A DNA stretch of 30,627 bases from an uncultured Bacteroidales bacterium (GTDB lineage: Bacteria > Bacteroidota > Bacteroidia > Bacteroidales > Paludibacteraceae): assembly GCA_937915765.1 (NCBI GenBank), contig CALGHE010000138.1, positions 1 to 30,627 of the forward strand, given 5' to 3'. The notes under the pieces are model-generated. The model did not search any database and was not told the DNA's origin. It was given only the letters and a program-made list of their open reading frames with translations. Shown piece after piece: positions 9,009 through 16,202 of the stretch. The position numbers and the translations under genes are program-made. How positions within the stretch are numbered: position 1 is the first letter of the stretch; each line of letters starts with the position of its first letter.

Positions 9009-9193
9009 ATGAAGATAATAAAAGAAATAAAAGACTTCAAAAATAGTTTAAAGGATGGAAGCCGTTTTTCATATTCGTATTTTTATTTCAAGCGATATAT
9101 TCGATAGTAGCCGTATTTGGTTATCTGGTATGGGTTATAGTTTCACGGCTACGTATGAATAAACGTTTTGGGAAAAAATTGCATAAAAAGTAG
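9009..9193 (+). pseudogene. Probable frameshifted small membrane protein
   Basis: An ATG at 9009, right after the stop of the giant gene, opens MKIIKEIKDFKNSLK and hits a stop after 32 codons. In the -1 frame, from about 9053, a convincing hydrophobic segment (FVFLFQAIYSIVAVFGYLVW) and a basic tail (RLRMNKRFGKKLHKK) run to a TAG at 9191-9193. Restoring one base near 9051-9053 joins them into one single-pass membrane protein of about 61 residues. Either a decayed gene or a one-base sequencing/assembly error. The product is unknown. Confidence 0.4.
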
Positions 9194-9393
9194 ATGGAAG
9201 AAAAACGTGTTCATGGTTGAAAATATACTCGCGAAAGGAGAACTTTTGTAGGGTTTTATTTGTACCTTTGTCATGTCAAATTTAAAAGTAATGAAACATA
9301 ATTGTTAGATAACTTTTAGGCTGCTTATATAAATTAGGTTAAGAAGATTTTGAAGAAAATAATAAAAACATTTAGAACAGAAGGAGGAAAATA
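9194..9393. other. AT-rich intergenic stretch, putative join of two DNA types
   Basis: Together with the frameshifted ORF this forms a 386-nt gap without an intact gene. Upstream genes have Firmicutes-style ribosome binding sites and content, downstream genes are Bacteroidales-like. A purine-rich GAAAGGAG at about 9234-9241 has no start codon after it that leads to a sustained frame. No tRNA, terminal inverted repeat or target-site duplication could be recognised. Confidence 0.4.
9245..9270 (+). promoter_or_regulatory. Candidate Bacteroidetes promoter for the glycosyltransferase cluster
   Basis: TACCTTTG at 9263-9270 fits the Bacteroidetes -7 consensus TAnnTTTG. A TTTG at 9245-9248 could be the -33 box, but the spacing of 14 nt is shorter than the usual 19-21. 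The leader to the first glycosyltransferase start would be about 115 nt. Confidence 0.35.
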
Positions 9394-10419
9394 ATGGCTG
9401 CAAAAGGAACATTGACCATAGGAGGCAATCAGGTTTATGACGATTGCGATACTTTATTGTCTATATTAGTTCCGTTTTATAACGTTGGCGAGTTCGTAAC
9501 GCCTCTTCTTGATTGTTTTGAAAAACTTACATTGCCGGAAGAAGATTACGAAATAATCTTTTGGAATGACGGCTCTACAGACCGGTCTGCGGATTATGTG
9601 AGGCGTTTTGTTGAAAAAAAGGTAAATCGTTTTTTTTATGAATCGAAAAAATCAGGGGTGTCTGTAACTAGAAATAAATTGATGGATGTGGCAAAAGGTG
9701 ATTACATTTGGTTCGTTGATGCGGATGATTTGATATACACTGAATTTGTAGGTTCTCTTTTGCAACTGACGAGCGACTTAAATCTGGATATGTTGTGTTT
9801 TGGGTATGAGTATTTGTTTGAAGATGGGAGTACTTATCCGGGTGAAGATGCGTTAAAAGAAACAGACGTTTTGGATGGAGTCGCTTTTTATAAAAAAAAT
9901 AAAATGGACGGATTTGTATGGTCCAGAATTTACAGAAGATCATTAATCAATGAATATGGGGTTGAATTTGATGCGAAATTAAATGTTTTGGAAGATTATG
10001 ATTTCAATCAAAGGCTTATGATTTTTGCAAAACGGGTGAAGTTGTATCCGTTGACGGTGTACCAATACAGACATAGGTCTAACTCGCTGGTGCATACGTC
10101 AGATGCGGACTTGTTGCTGACCGAGAGTTTTATAGATGTGTTTGTGAAGTTGAGGCTTTTTTTTGAGTCGAACAATGTGCCGGAATTGGTTCCGTATTTG
10201 TACGAACGTGTTTATCGTAGTGTTAATGTGCGGTTGAGAGCTTGTGCTGAAGTGCCAAAGTATATTTTAGATAAAATAAGTGAATCGTCAGGGACTTTTT
10301 TGAAGTGCGGGTATGGTAATTTTAACATTAAAATATTCGCTTTTTGTGAATATGTGATGCCTTTATTGACGTTTAGAACATTGAAGATTATTAATTCACT
10401 CAAACAGCGTTTGTCATGA
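9394..10419 (+). CDS. Family 2 glycosyltransferase
   Basis: A 341-residue GT-A enzyme that would transfer a sugar from a nucleotide donor during surface polysaccharide synthesis. It shows SILVPFYN at residues 23-30, NDGSTD at about 58-63, the metal-binding DADD at 109-112 and the LEDYDF segment typical of the acceptor side. It starts with about 19 extra residues (MAAKGTLTIGGNQVYDD) before the GT2 fold, and has an unusually strong GAAGGAGG site for this part of the window. The stop overlaps the next start by 4 nt. Donor and acceptor cannot be told from the sequence. Confidence 0.9.
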   Translation: MAAKGTLTIGGNQVYDDCDTLLSILVPFYNVGEFVTPLLDCFEKLTLPEEDYEIIFWNDGSTDRSADYVRRFVEKKVNRFFYESKKSGVSVTRNKLMDVAKGDYIWFVDADDLIYTEFVGSLLQLTSDLNLDMLCFGYEYLFEDGSTYPGEDALKETDVLDGVAFYKKNKMDGFVWSRIYRRSLINEYGVEFDAKLNVLEDYDFNQRLMIFAKRVKLYPLTVYQYRHRSNSLVHTSDADLLLTESFIDVFVKLRLFFESNNVPELVPYLYERVYRSVNVRLRACAEVPKYILDKISESSGTFLKCGYGNFNIKIFAFCEYVMPLLTFRTLKIINSLKQRLS

Positions 10420-11120
10420 TTCCAAAAATTATACATTATTGCAAGTTTGGCGATTCAAAAGAGACAGACTTGGTAAAAAGATGTCGGGCAAGTTGGATGA
10501 AACATTTGTCAGAGTATGAGTTTAAAGAATGGAACGAGTCTAATTTTGATGTGAACTCACATCCATACACCAAGAGAGCATACGAAAAGAAGATGTACGC
10601 TTTCGTGGCAGATTATGTCCGTATATGGGCACTGTACAATTACGGAGGCTTATATTTAGATACAGACGTGGAGGTGTTCAAGTCTTTTGATGATTTGCTG
10701 GACTCGGAGGTTTTTCTTGGCTTTGAAACAGACTATTTAGTTGCGACATGTGTTATAGGAGCAGAGAAAGGCAGCGGTTTCATAGGAGAGTTTTTTGCCA
10801 AGTATGAAAATAAAAGATTTGCAGGGCTGGAGACAAACGTGGATTTTCTTGCAGATTTTTTAAGAGCAAAAGGCTTCAAACTGAATGGAAGCAAATATGA
10901 GGAGCAGGGTAGAGTGAAGATTTATCCGCAGCGCTGTTTTTCGCCCAAAGACAGGGCTACGGGCAAGTTTGAGGTGGAAGATGACACTTACTGTGTGCAT
11001 CATTTTGCTGCTTCTTGGTTCCCTTGGTATATTAAGCTGGAGGAATATATATGCAAGAAATTAGGTGTCGAATGTCGTGGGTATTGTTATCGTTTTAATA
11101 AAAAATATCTTTCTAAGTAA
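10416..11120 (+). CDS. Family 32-type glycosyltransferase (OCH1/capsular type)
   Basis: A 234-residue protein that begins IPKIIHYCKFG and contains the DXD region ADYVRIWALYNYGGLYLDTD (residues about 66-84), the hallmark of the GT32 'DXD sugar-binding' family found in capsule and O-antigen loci. It overlaps the upstream gene by 4 nt (ATGA) and the downstream gene by 1 nt (TAATG), so it is part of one translationally coupled operon. The length is usual for bacterial members. The sugar specificity is not readable. Confidence 0.88.
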   Translation: MIPKIIHYCKFGDSKETDLVKRCRASWMKHLSEYEFKEWNESNFDVNSHPYTKRAYEKKMYAFVADYVRIWALYNYGGLYLDTDVEVFKSFDDLLDSEVFLGFETDYLVATCVIGAEKGSGFIGEFFAKYENKRFAGLETNVDFLADFLRAKGFKLNGSKYEEQGRVKIYPQRCFSPKDRATGKFEVEDDTYCVHHFAASWFPWYIKLEEYICKKLGVECRGYCYRFNKKYLSK

Positions 11121-11656
11121 TGGATTTGTCAAACTATAGAGAGCCGAAGCCGCATCATCTTAGGCGTGTATGCTGGTGTGTGTTTAATGCGACGATATTT
11201 CGTTGTTTTCCCGGTACTCCGTTGCGATTTGTGAGGAATTTGTTTTTGAAAGCTTTCGGAGCGAAGATTCCGTGGAGAAGTTGTGTTTATTCGTCTTGTA
11301 AAATATGGGCGCCGTGGAATCTTGAGGTCGGACACTTTAGTTGTGTAGGGCCGAATACGGAATTGTACAATAAGGCGCCGATTGTAATCAAAGATAATTG
11401 CGTCGTTTCGCAGGGCGCGTATTTGTGTACGGCTTCGCATGATATTTCTGATTCGGCTCACCCATTGATAACGGCTCCTATAGTGATGGAGGATAAGTCT
11501 TGGGTTGCGGCAGACGCTTTTGTCGGCATGGGAGTGACCATTGGCGAAGGAGCTGTTGTGGGAGCTCGCGCGTGTGTTTTTAAGGATGTTGAGGCTTGGA
11601 TCGTTGTTGGCGGAAATCCGGCTAAGTTTATAAAACGTAGGGTTTTGAAAAGATGA
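11120..11656 (+). CDS. WcaF-like hexapeptide-repeat acetyltransferase
   Basis: A 178-residue left-handed beta-helix acyltransferase. The layout matches the colanic acid acetyltransferase WcaF: N-terminal helical part with the RNLFLKAFGAKIP segment, hexapeptide repeats from about residue 65 to 165, a TASHDI catalytic-histidine loop (about 109-114), and the closing VVGGNPAKFIKRR. It probably O-acetylates a sugar of the polysaccharide made by the surrounding glycosyltransferases, using acetyl-CoA. It overlaps the next gene by 4 nt. Confidence 0.88.
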   Translation: MDLSNYREPKPHHLRRVCWCVFNATIFRCFPGTPLRFVRNLFLKAFGAKIPWRSCVYSSCKIWAPWNLEVGHFSCVGPNTELYNKAPIVIKDNCVVSQGAYLCTASHDISDSAHPLITAPIVMEDKSWVAADAFVGMGVTIGEGAVVGARACVFKDVEAWIVVGGNPAKFIKRRVLKR

Positions 11657-12765
11657 AACTGCTGTATTTTGTGAATGAATTAAGCCAAAAGGGCGGAATT
11701 GGTAGAATTTTATGTGATAAAGTTAATTGGCTGGCAACAAACGGCTATGAAGTTGAAGTTTGTTTATTGTCAAATCCGGACCAAATCATAGTTTATGATT
11801 TGAATCCGAACGTGCGATTGTCATTTGCAGATTTGGATATGAGGCCAGGTAATATTTTGTCTCGTATAAAGTTGACTTTGAAGTCAATAAGGAAAATAAA
11901 ATTGATGATTAAGAACGCGTCTCCTGATATTATTGTGAATTCAAATGCAGTTCTGGTAACTTGGATTTTGCCTTTCGTTTTTTTTAAGGTGCCAAAGGTG
12001 ATAGAACTCCATTTTAGTAAGGACGGACTTGATAAAATTGATGGAGGTAATCATAAGAATGTGGTAGCCTTAGTTCATAGAGCTTTAAGACGTTTGTTTT
12101 ATTCTCTTTATGATAAGTTGGTCGTGCTGTCAGAACATGATAAAAAAGCTTTTTGCTTAAAAAATTGTGAGGTTATAAATAATTTCACTAACTTTGGGCG
12201 TCAGGACTTAAGCGACTTGTCTTCCAAACGGATTGTTATGGTAGGGCGATTGGAACGTGAAAAGCGTGTAGATTTGATGATTGAAGTTTGGAGACTTTTG
12301 CACAAACGTTATCAAGATTGGAACGTAAGTGTTTTTGGCGACGGTTCTGAGCGTGGAGCATTGGAGGCTAAAGTTAAAGAACTTGGATTAGACAGCTCTT
12401 TCCGGTTTTATGGTAATGTCGATGACGTTAAACGCGAGTATTTGAACAGCTCTGTTTTTTGTTTGACGTCTGAGTATGAGGGCTTTTGCTTGGTCCTGTT
12501 GGAGGCAATGAGCTGCGGCTTGCCAGTTGTGGCCTTTGATGTGCCTGGCCTTTGCGATGGCTTTATTCAAGATGGAAACAATTGTTTGGCTGCAGATTTT
12601 GGTGATGTGAAGCAGTTCGCAGACAAATTGTCTTATTTGCTTGATGATGCAGAGTTGAGGCTCCGGTTGAGAAATAGCGCGTTGGACGGGATTTGCCGAT
12701 TTGACAAGTCTGTGGTTATGGGAAAATGGGTCGGTTTATTTAATGGATTGTCTCGTGAAAAATAG
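11653..12765 (+). CDS. Family 4 glycosyltransferase
   Basis: A 370-residue GT-B retaining glycosyltransferase. The N-terminal half has the glycine-rich QKGGIGRIL loop (residues 12-20); the C-terminal half has IVMVGRLEREKRVDLMI (about 194-210), FGDGSER, and the EX7E motif with Glu276 and Glu284 in EYEGFCLVLLEAMSCGLP. Its start lies in the ATGA overlap with the acetyltransferase gene. It would add one sugar to the growing oligosaccharide at the cytoplasmic face of the membrane. Confidence 0.92.
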   Translation: MKLLYFVNELSQKGGIGRILCDKVNWLATNGYEVEVCLLSNPDQIIVYDLNPNVRLSFADLDMRPGNILSRIKLTLKSIRKIKLMIKNASPDIIVNSNAVLVTWILPFVFFKVPKVIELHFSKDGLDKIDGGNHKNVVALVHRALRRLFYSLYDKLVVLSEHDKKAFCLKNCEVINNFTNFGRQDLSDLSSKRIVMVGRLEREKRVDLMIEVWRLLHKRYQDWNVSVFGDGSERGALEAKVKELGLDSSFRFYGNVDDVKREYLNSSVFCLTSEYEGFCLVLLEAMSCGLPVVAFDVPGLCDGFIQDGNNCLAADFGDVKQFADKLSYLLDDAELRLRLRNSALDGICRFDKSVVMGKWVGLFNGLSREK

Positions 12766-12827
12766 ATGTTCAGGATAATAAATCTGATGTTATTGAAATG
12801 TTTTGTTATTTTACTTAGGATGATACT

Positions 12828-13721
12828 ATGTCTATAGCTGCGATTATTCTTACTAAAAACGAGGAACTTCATATCGAACGGTGCATATCTTCTTTGAAGG
12901 GTGTGTGCGATGAGGTGTTTGTTGTGGACTCTTTCAGTACAGACAGGACGGTTGAGATTGCGAAAGCGCTTGGCGCGACGGTGTTGCAGAATGCTTGGAA
13001 GAATTATGCGACGCAGTTTAACTGGGCTTTGGCTAATTGCCCGATTAAGTCGGACTGGCTTTGGCGCATAGATGCGGACGAGTATCTGTCTGGTGGATTG
13101 GGCGAGGCTGTGAAGATGCGCATAGACGGCGCGGATGAGGCTGTCAACGGATTTTATGTGCGCAAGAAGATTGTCTTCATGGGCAGGGAGTTGCTTCATG
13201 GAGGCTGGTACCCTTCGTATCATCTGAAGGTTTGGAGGAGAGGTTTTGGCGATTGTGAGGACAAGTGGATGGACGAGCATATCCGCGTTTTCTCTGGCAG
13301 GACAGAAGTGGTTGAGGTCGGAGATCAGGTGGATGATAATCTTAACTCGCTCACTTGGTGGACTGAAAAGCATAATGGATATGCAACAAGAGAAATGGTT
13401 GATATGCTATCTATTGAGTATGATTTGAGAAAAGAGGAGGAGGTTGAGCCTAAGTTTTTCGGAACAGAGGAGCAACGGAAGCGCTGGCTGAAAATTAAGT
13501 ATGTGAAGTTTCCGCTTTTTGTGCGGCCTTTCTTGAATTTTGTGCTCAGATACATATTTAAAGGCGGTTTCCTTGATGGCAAGCAGGGGCTTGTATGGCA
13601 TTTCCTCCAAGGCTTTTGGTATCGTTTTTTAGTTGACGCTAAAATCTATGAAGTGAAAAAGAAGTTTAACTGGAACGATGTTGAAATTGCAAATTATTTG
13701 AAGAAAACTTTTTTGTCGTGA
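12828..13721 (+). CDS. WaaE/KdtX-like family 2 glycosyltransferase
   Basis: A 297-residue GT2 enzyme of the type annotated as lipopolysaccharide core biosynthesis glycosyltransferase (WaaE-like). Features are IILTKNEELHIERCI at the start, DSFSTDRT (residues 34-41), WLWRIDADEYL with DADE at 82-85, and a basic C-terminal region. It lies 62 nt after the GT4 gene, a longer gap than within the first four genes, so it may be the start of a second transcription unit. No Shine-Dalgarno site is evident. Confidence 0.88.
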   Translation: MSIAAIILTKNEELHIERCISSLKGVCDEVFVVDSFSTDRTVEIAKALGATVLQNAWKNYATQFNWALANCPIKSDWLWRIDADEYLSGGLGEAVKMRIDGADEAVNGFYVRKKIVFMGRELLHGGWYPSYHLKVWRRGFGDCEDKWMDEHIRVFSGRTEVVEVGDQVDDNLNSLTWWTEKHNGYATREMVDMLSIEYDLRKEEEVEPKFFGTEEQRKRWLKIKYVKFPLFVRPFLNFVLRYIFKGGFLDGKQGLVWHFLQGFWYRFLVDAKIYEVKKKFNWNDVEIANYLKKTFLS

Positions 13722-13787
13722 TTTTTGAACCATAGCATTAAAAGTTTGTCTAACATAACATATCTGTAGGATTAATTTTGCTTGAAA

Positions 13788-14540
13788 ATGAAAGTTTCGA
13801 TAGTTACAACATGTTTTAACAGGGAAAAGACAATAAGAGACACGATAGAGAGTGTTTTGTCTCAGTCTTATCCGAACATAGAGTATATAGTGGTCGATGG
13901 GGCGTCCACAGACGGAACTATGTCGATCGTGAATGAGTATAGAACTAGACTGAGCGACGTCGTTTCAGAGAAGGATTCTGGAATGTATGAGGCTATAAAC
14001 AAAGGGATTCGCAGGTGTACAGGCGATATTGTGGGGCTTCTTCATTCTGATGATGTGCTTTATTCGGCGGATACAATCTCGCACGTGGTTGATTATTTCA
14101 GATCTAAAGCTTCAGACTTGATTTATGGGAACGGCATATTTGTTGATTCGGCGAATTGGGATAAGATTGTGCGCGATTGGGTCAGCGGTCCGTTTGCGGT
14201 GAGCAGGCTTTATTTCGGATGGCTGCCGCTGCATCCGACGGTCTTTATTCGCAGGGAGTGGTTTGACGTTTTGGGAATGTATAATGAAAGCTATAAAATT
14301 TCGGCTGACTCGGATTTCCTTTTGAGGTATTTGTCATCAGATTATCTGCGCATCAACTATATCGACGAGTATATTGTGAAGATGCGTATGGGAGGACTTT
14401 CCACAGATGTGTCAAAAACTAAGCAGAAGTGGAATGAGGACATAAGGCTTTATAAGGCTCACGGCATGAATCCTTACAGTTCGTTGTTTTGCAAAGTCGC
14501 GTCGAAAGTGCCTCAGTTCATAAAGGCAAAACTGTTCTGA
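13788..14540 (+). CDS. Family 2 glycosyltransferase (WcaA-like)
   Basis: The frame is open from a TTG at 13782, but the ATG at 13788 gives the standard GT2 start MKVSIVTTCFNREKTI and is preferred (250 residues). VVDGASTDGT, KDSGMYEAINKGI and LLHSDDVLY (metal-binding SDD) are all present, as is the LHPTVFIRR segment typical of these enzymes. It is the last gene of the polysaccharide cluster and runs into a bidirectional hairpin shared with the convergent GH5 gene. Confidence 0.88.
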   Translation: MKVSIVTTCFNREKTIRDTIESVLSQSYPNIEYIVVDGASTDGTMSIVNEYRTRLSDVVSEKDSGMYEAINKGIRRCTGDIVGLLHSDDVLYSADTISHVVDYFRSKASDLIYGNGIFVDSANWDKIVRDWVSGPFAVSRLYFGWLPLHPTVFIRREWFDVLGMYNESYKISADSDFLLRYLSSDYLRINYIDEYIVKMRMGGLSTDVSKTKQKWNEDIRLYKAHGMNPYSSLFCKVASKVPQFIKAKLF

Positions 14541-14650
14541 CGCGACGAATTTGAAGAGCTTTTTGCTTAGGCTGATTATATTCGCGATGGGTTATGTGGG
14601 CATCGTGACAGAATGAATTTGAGCAAAATAAGTAAATATTTGAGATATGA

Positions 14651-14690
14651 AAAAAGCAAGAGGTTAAGCCCCTTGCTTTTTTGTTTTTAT
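14651..14690. terminator. Bidirectional terminator
   Basis: The stem AGCAAGAGG/CCCCTTGCT (one mismatch), with a 5-nt loop, is flanked by A-run and T-run, so it can terminate both the + strand glycosyltransferase cluster and the - strand GH5 gene, which ends inside it. Confidence 0.75.
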
Positions 14691-15847
14691 TTGTTTAGAA
14701 GGATTGCAGGCAGTTCATTTGCAGAACCGTCTTCATTCACGACAGGGAAGTCGCCTTTGTAGCACCAGTGCGTGTTTGAAATCTTGTGATCGCGGAAGAG
14801 TTTTGACATGTCTCTGTACCATCTTAGTCTTGCCTCCTTGTCTATGTGATAAGGGTAAACTCCGAACTCGCCGCAATTGATCTGGACGCCAAGAGAGTCC
14901 GCAAATTCCTTCAAATGGTTGAAGTGCGGGGTTAACGAGTCTGCAACCGCATTGAAATTATTGCTTCTTAATATTTGTCGTTGCTCTTCAGTGTATTTCT
15001 CGTAGCAAGATGTGTCTTCTATAATCCATCCTGGATAATTGACTTTGTCTGTGAAAAACTTAGTAAGAGGGTGCCAAGGTGCTTGGTGATGGGTTACCAG
15101 AATTGGGCCGTAGAAGTGGAAGCTTAGAATCACATTTTTCTCAGCTTGCGGAATACTCAAACTGTCTATAGTCCAAGGAAAGTTCCACCTGTTAGACCCA
15201 ATTACGAGGCAACGGTTAGGCTCATCTTTGCGGATGTTTTGAATAAACTCGCTAACAAGTTCGTTCCATTGCGCGCAAGTTGGAGCCGTTGGTTCGTTGA
15301 GGAATTCGTAAGCAACAGAGTCTGTTGAGTATTTCTTTAAATCCTTTTGCAGATCAGCCCAGATAGAAAATATTCTCTCTTGAGCAGTCCTGTCTTCAAA
15401 AAGCGAATTTGGCTTTTCGTTCTCATGGTTGAAGTGATGCGAACGTACAATGTGAAGGTCAACAATAACCCTAAGTTTGTTTTCGATAGACCAGTTTATC
15501 GCATTGTTAAGAAGAGCGAACGCGTCTTCGTTGCGTCTCATGTCATTATCATACATCTGCTCTTCGTCAATCGGTATTCGCACATGGTCAAACCCCATTG
15601 CGGCGATAGAGTCGAAATCTTTTTTAGTGATTAGCTCTTCACGCTCTTTTCCGCGCCGAGGAGACTGGGACAGCCAGTGGCTGACGTTCACGCCAGTTCC
15701 TATCCGGAAGCCATTTTGTTCTGCAGTTGCTGACAATGAGTCGCAAGGATTAGACTCGTTCTGATTTGATGTCTGAGTTCCGCCGCATGCAGCAAGAACA
15801 GACGCAATCCCCAAAGCGAGGAGTGCCTTTTTAGGAAACATTTTCAT
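14687..15847 (-). CDS. GH5 glycoside hydrolase lipoprotein (cellulase-type)
   Basis: A 386-residue protein that starts with a lipoprotein signal peptide and lipobox LAAC (Cys21), so it is anchored in a membrane after export. The rest is a GH5 (clan A, TIM barrel) domain: GTGVNVSHWL near residue 51, DHVRIPID at 87-94, VIVDLH at 127-132, the acid/base Glu185 in FLNEP, FHFYG near 243-247 and the nucleophile Glu327 in CGEFGVYP. GH5 enzymes cleave beta-1,4 glucans, mannans and related polysaccharides with retention; the exact substrate is not readable. It faces the polysaccharide cluster convergently. Confidence 0.92.
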   Translation of the reverse strand: MKMFPKKALLALGIASVLAACGGTQTSNQNESNPCDSLSATAEQNGFRIGTGVNVSHWLSQSPRRGKEREELITKKDFDSIAAMGFDHVRIPIDEEQMYDNDMRRNEDAFALLNNAINWSIENKLRVIVDLHIVRSHHFNHENEKPNSLFEDRTAQERIFSIWADLQKDLKKYSTDSVAYEFLNEPTAPTCAQWNELVSEFIQNIRKDEPNRCLVIGSNRWNFPWTIDSLSIPQAEKNVILSFHFYGPILVTHHQAPWHPLTKFFTDKVNYPGWIIEDTSCYEKYTEEQRQILRSNNFNAVADSLTPHFNHLKEFADSLGVQINCGEFGVYPYHIDKEARLRWYRDMSKLFRDHKISNTHWCYKGDFPVVNEDGSANELPAILLNK

Positions 15848-16202
15848 TGTACTTTAATTTAATTAGTTAGTAAAATAGCCTGCGAGAGGCGTTTATTTTG
15901 CAAGTATGTGATTTTTTTTGAAATAAGCAAGAATTGTAATAGGAAAAATGTTAGAAAGAAAAAAAAGGAGAAAAAAGAGGGAAGGATATGTCGATGTGCA
16001 AATATTCAGGCATGAAAAAATCTTGAGTGCAAAATATTTTAGAAGAAAATGATGCTTCAATTTGTAATATTTTTGTATTTTTGCGGACGTTGAGGTGGGT
16101 GAGTTCGTGTCAATCTTGAGTTGATGTACAGAATGCAGTAAACCTCAAAAGCTAAATGTATAACGGAAGTTGATGTAACTTTCTTTAAATCAAGTTGTTC
16201 AG
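15848..16202. other. Divergent intergenic region between GH5 lipoprotein gene and lysS
   Basis: A 355-nt AT-rich stretch with start regions on both sides. The only clear elements are the tandem -7-like boxes at 16068-16083 for lysS. No T-box, tRNA or conserved riboswitch fold was recognised in the 119-nt lysS leader, and no convincing - strand promoter was found for the GH5 gene. Confidence 0.5.
16068..16083 (+). promoter_or_regulatory. Tandem Bacteroidetes -7 elements upstream of lysS
   Basis: TATTTTTG occurs twice back to back (16068-16075 and 16076-16083), each a match to TAnnTTTG. A -33 TTTG at the expected distance is not clear. The lysS leader would be about 110 nt. Confidence 0.4.

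Noticed and set aside
13773..13780. TAATTTTG as promoter for the last glycosyltransferase
   Set aside because: Transcription would begin at about the start codon, leaving no leader, and the -33 spacing (24 nt) is poor.
16084..16202. T-box or lysine riboswitch in the lysS leader
   Set aside because: No T-box sequence (TGGNACCGCG type), specifier stem or lysine-riboswitch core is visible, and T-boxes are not expected in Bacteroidetes.
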